From Candidatus Uhrbacteria bacterium (GTDB lineage: Bacteria; Patescibacteriota; Patescibacteriia; 2-12-FULL-60-25): 6,115 nt of DNA. The DNA is taken from NCBI GenBank assembly GCA_014728435.1, contig WJLP01000095.1, positions 1 to 6,115 of the forward strand. The letters are read 5' to 3'. The notes below the pieces were generated by a model, which searched no databases, had not been told where the DNA came from, and saw only the letters and a program-made list of their open reading frames with translations. How positions within the stretch are numbered: the first letter of the stretch is position 1; each line of letters begins with the position of its first letter. This document shows, piece by piece, positions 5,468-6,115 of the stretch. Both the position numbers and the translations under genes were made by a program.

Positions 5468-5473
5468 CCTCCT
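5468..5473 (-). promoter_or_regulatory. Perfect Shine-Dalgarno site for the 99-residue gene
   Basis: AGGAGG on the - strand, five bases before ATG 5462. It is the best ribosome binding site in the window. It selects the ATG over the GTG at 5468-5466, which lies partly within the site. Confidence 0.8.
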
Positions 5474-5482
5474 GCAGAGCAT

Positions 5483-5509
5483 TTTTTAATAAATCTTATT
5501 TTTTGTCAA
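5483..5509 (-). promoter_or_regulatory. Low-confidence promoter for the 99-residue gene
   Basis: A perfect TTGACA (5509-5504, - strand) is fused to the T run of the preceding terminator. The best -10 candidate, TAAAAA (5488-5483), is poor and again 15 bases away. The surrounding A/T runs make chance matches likely. Confidence 0.3.
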
Positions 5510-5534
5510 AAAAAAGACACTCAAAATTGAGCGC
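5508..5534 (-). terminator. Rho-independent terminator of the right-edge gene
   Basis: On the - strand, GCGCTCA (5534-5528) pairs with TGAGTGT (5523-5517) through five Watson-Crick pairs and two G-T wobbles around a four-base loop. A C and then eight T residues (5515-5508) follow. It lies about 36 bases after the stop of the right-edge gene. Confidence 0.65.
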
Positions 5535-5563
5535 CTCATCCACTAACCGAGTCTAAAGACAAC

Positions 5564-5577
5564 CGAATAATTATTCG
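5564..5577. repeat. 14-bp perfect palindrome at the stop of the right-edge gene
   Basis: CGAATAATTATTCG reads identically on both strands and spans the TAA stop codon (5573-5571). It is not followed by a T run, so it is not a terminator by itself. It may be a protein-binding site, an mRNA 3' end structure or chance in AT-rich sequence. Confidence 0.4.
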
Positions 5578-6115
5578 CAAATCTGCGTGCCGGCTATATT
5601 GGTGTTAAATTCAGTAAAAAAACCGGTCCCCACTATAAACTGTTCCGCCTGATCGCCTGTTACGGCCAATTCCAAATTATATTCCCCCTCCTGCCAAAAC
5701 ACATAAACCGCTTCCGGGTTATCATACTCATAAGCAATCAAGCGTTTTCCATCACGTTGCTGGTCGCGCGAGCTTACAGGCTCTATCTGCCACGCTTGCG
5801 TACGCTTATCCGCAAAAGCATCCAACCCTAAACCGTCTTTAAAAGCATTAACCGCGACAGTTATGCCATCGCCCTTAAAAGACGCGTTGGCAACCGTATC
5901 GTCAACCGTCACGCGGTTCCATTTTTCCGGGTAAGGTAATTGATAGCCATACTCGCAATTACGATACAAGGACATCTTTGCACCATCATCCCAACTTACA
6001 ACCGGAGCTTGGCTCGCGCCTTTAAAAGTTTCTACAATTTTTTCCATATCCCGAATAGCCTGCTCCGATATATCACTCGGTTGAATACCGTTAAAAAAGC
6101 TCCAAGCATAAACAT
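5571..6115 (-). CDS. Protein of unknown function, N-terminus missing; possible repeated PsbP-like domain
   Basis: The frame is open from the right edge to TAA at 5573-5571, with 180 complete visible residues. An internal ATG at 6047 is not needed as a start because the frame continues upstream to the edge (VYAWSFFNGIQPSDISEQAI). Visible residues 53-70 (CEYGYQLPYPEKWNRVTV) mark the start of a domain of about 115 residues resembling PsbP/lipoprotein-type modules, which typically begin with a Tyr-Gly-phi-x-phi-x-Tyr-Pro pattern followed by Trp. Strand-rich sequence follows (NASFKGDGITVAVNAF; EAVYVFW; YNLELAVTG), ending with a helix-like DQAEQFIVGTGFFTEF. Residues 1-31, ending in AIRDMEKIVETFKG, look like the tail of a preceding copy of the same module. 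Such domains are usually extracytoplasmic, but the signal peptide, if any, lies outside the window. Function is unknown. Confidence 0.8.
   Translation of the reverse strand, partial: VYAWSFFNGIQPSDISEQAIRDMEKIVETFKGASQAPVVSWDDGAKMSLYRNCEYGYQLPYPEKWNRVTVDDTVANASFKGDGITVAVNAFKDGLGLDAFADKRTQAWQIEPVSSRDQQRDGKRLIAYEYDNPEAVYVFWQEGEYNLELAVTGDQAEQFIVGTGFFTEFNTNIAGTQICE

Noticed and set aside
5368..5556. + strand frame opposite the 99-residue gene
   Set aside because: It has no ribosome binding site, and it crosses a - strand ribosome binding site and terminator.
1..6115. Mobile element, CRISPR array, toxin-antitoxin pair, tRNA or a new multi-gene defence system
   Set aside because: No inverted-repeat-bounded transposase, regularly spaced repeats, cloverleaf or paired small genes were seen. 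The genes are mostly single units with separate terminators, which argues against one co-transcribed system.

Overview
The window reads as ordinary chromosomal DNA from a bacterium. It has moderate GC, standard genetic code, short spacers, sigma70-like promoters and rho-independent terminators. My best guess at lineage is the Patescibacteria/CPR group, because short orphan proteins sit beside single-gene units. This is inference only: no ribosomal RNA or ribosomal protein is present to confirm it. The + strand is C-rich over G inside genes of both orientations, which suggests that the - strand is the leading replication strand here.

Layout from left to right. At 1-749 (-) lies a C-terminally cut DUF4163/DUF3298-type secreted or lipid-anchored protein. 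At 920-1909 (-) lies yvcK, a UDP-GlcNAc-binding CofD-like protein, with its own terminator. Divergent from it at 2056-3045 (+) is a GAF-like plus GGDEF diguanylate cyclase with an intact GGEEF motif but no RxxD inhibitory site, followed by a clear terminator. At 3130-3573 (+) lies a small unknown membrane protein that converges on a zinc-ribbon protein at 3613-4146 (-). That gene diverges from a HAD-family hydrolase at 4282-5046 (+). At 5163-5462 (-) lies a 99-residue orphan with an excellent ribosome binding site. At 5571-6115 (-) lies the C-terminal part of an unrecognised, possibly tandem-domain protein that runs off the right edge.

The genes look like independent single-gene units, not one operon. 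Nearly every one has its own hairpin terminator. The two divergent spacers (1910-2055 and 4147-4281) carry back-to-back promoters whose -35 boxes abut or nearly abut. No mobile element, CRISPR array, tRNA, rRNA or defence-like cassette is visible. The only clear link to signalling is the diguanylate cyclase. yvcK links to cell-wall and carbon metabolism, and sharing a promoter region with the cyclase gene is the only hint of joint control.

I found no convincing new multi-gene system. The points most worth a second look are the divergent promoter architecture, the cyclase without a product-inhibition site, the HAD protein with an altered motif I, the zinc-ribbon protein with an unknown N-terminal part, and the orphan small protein.
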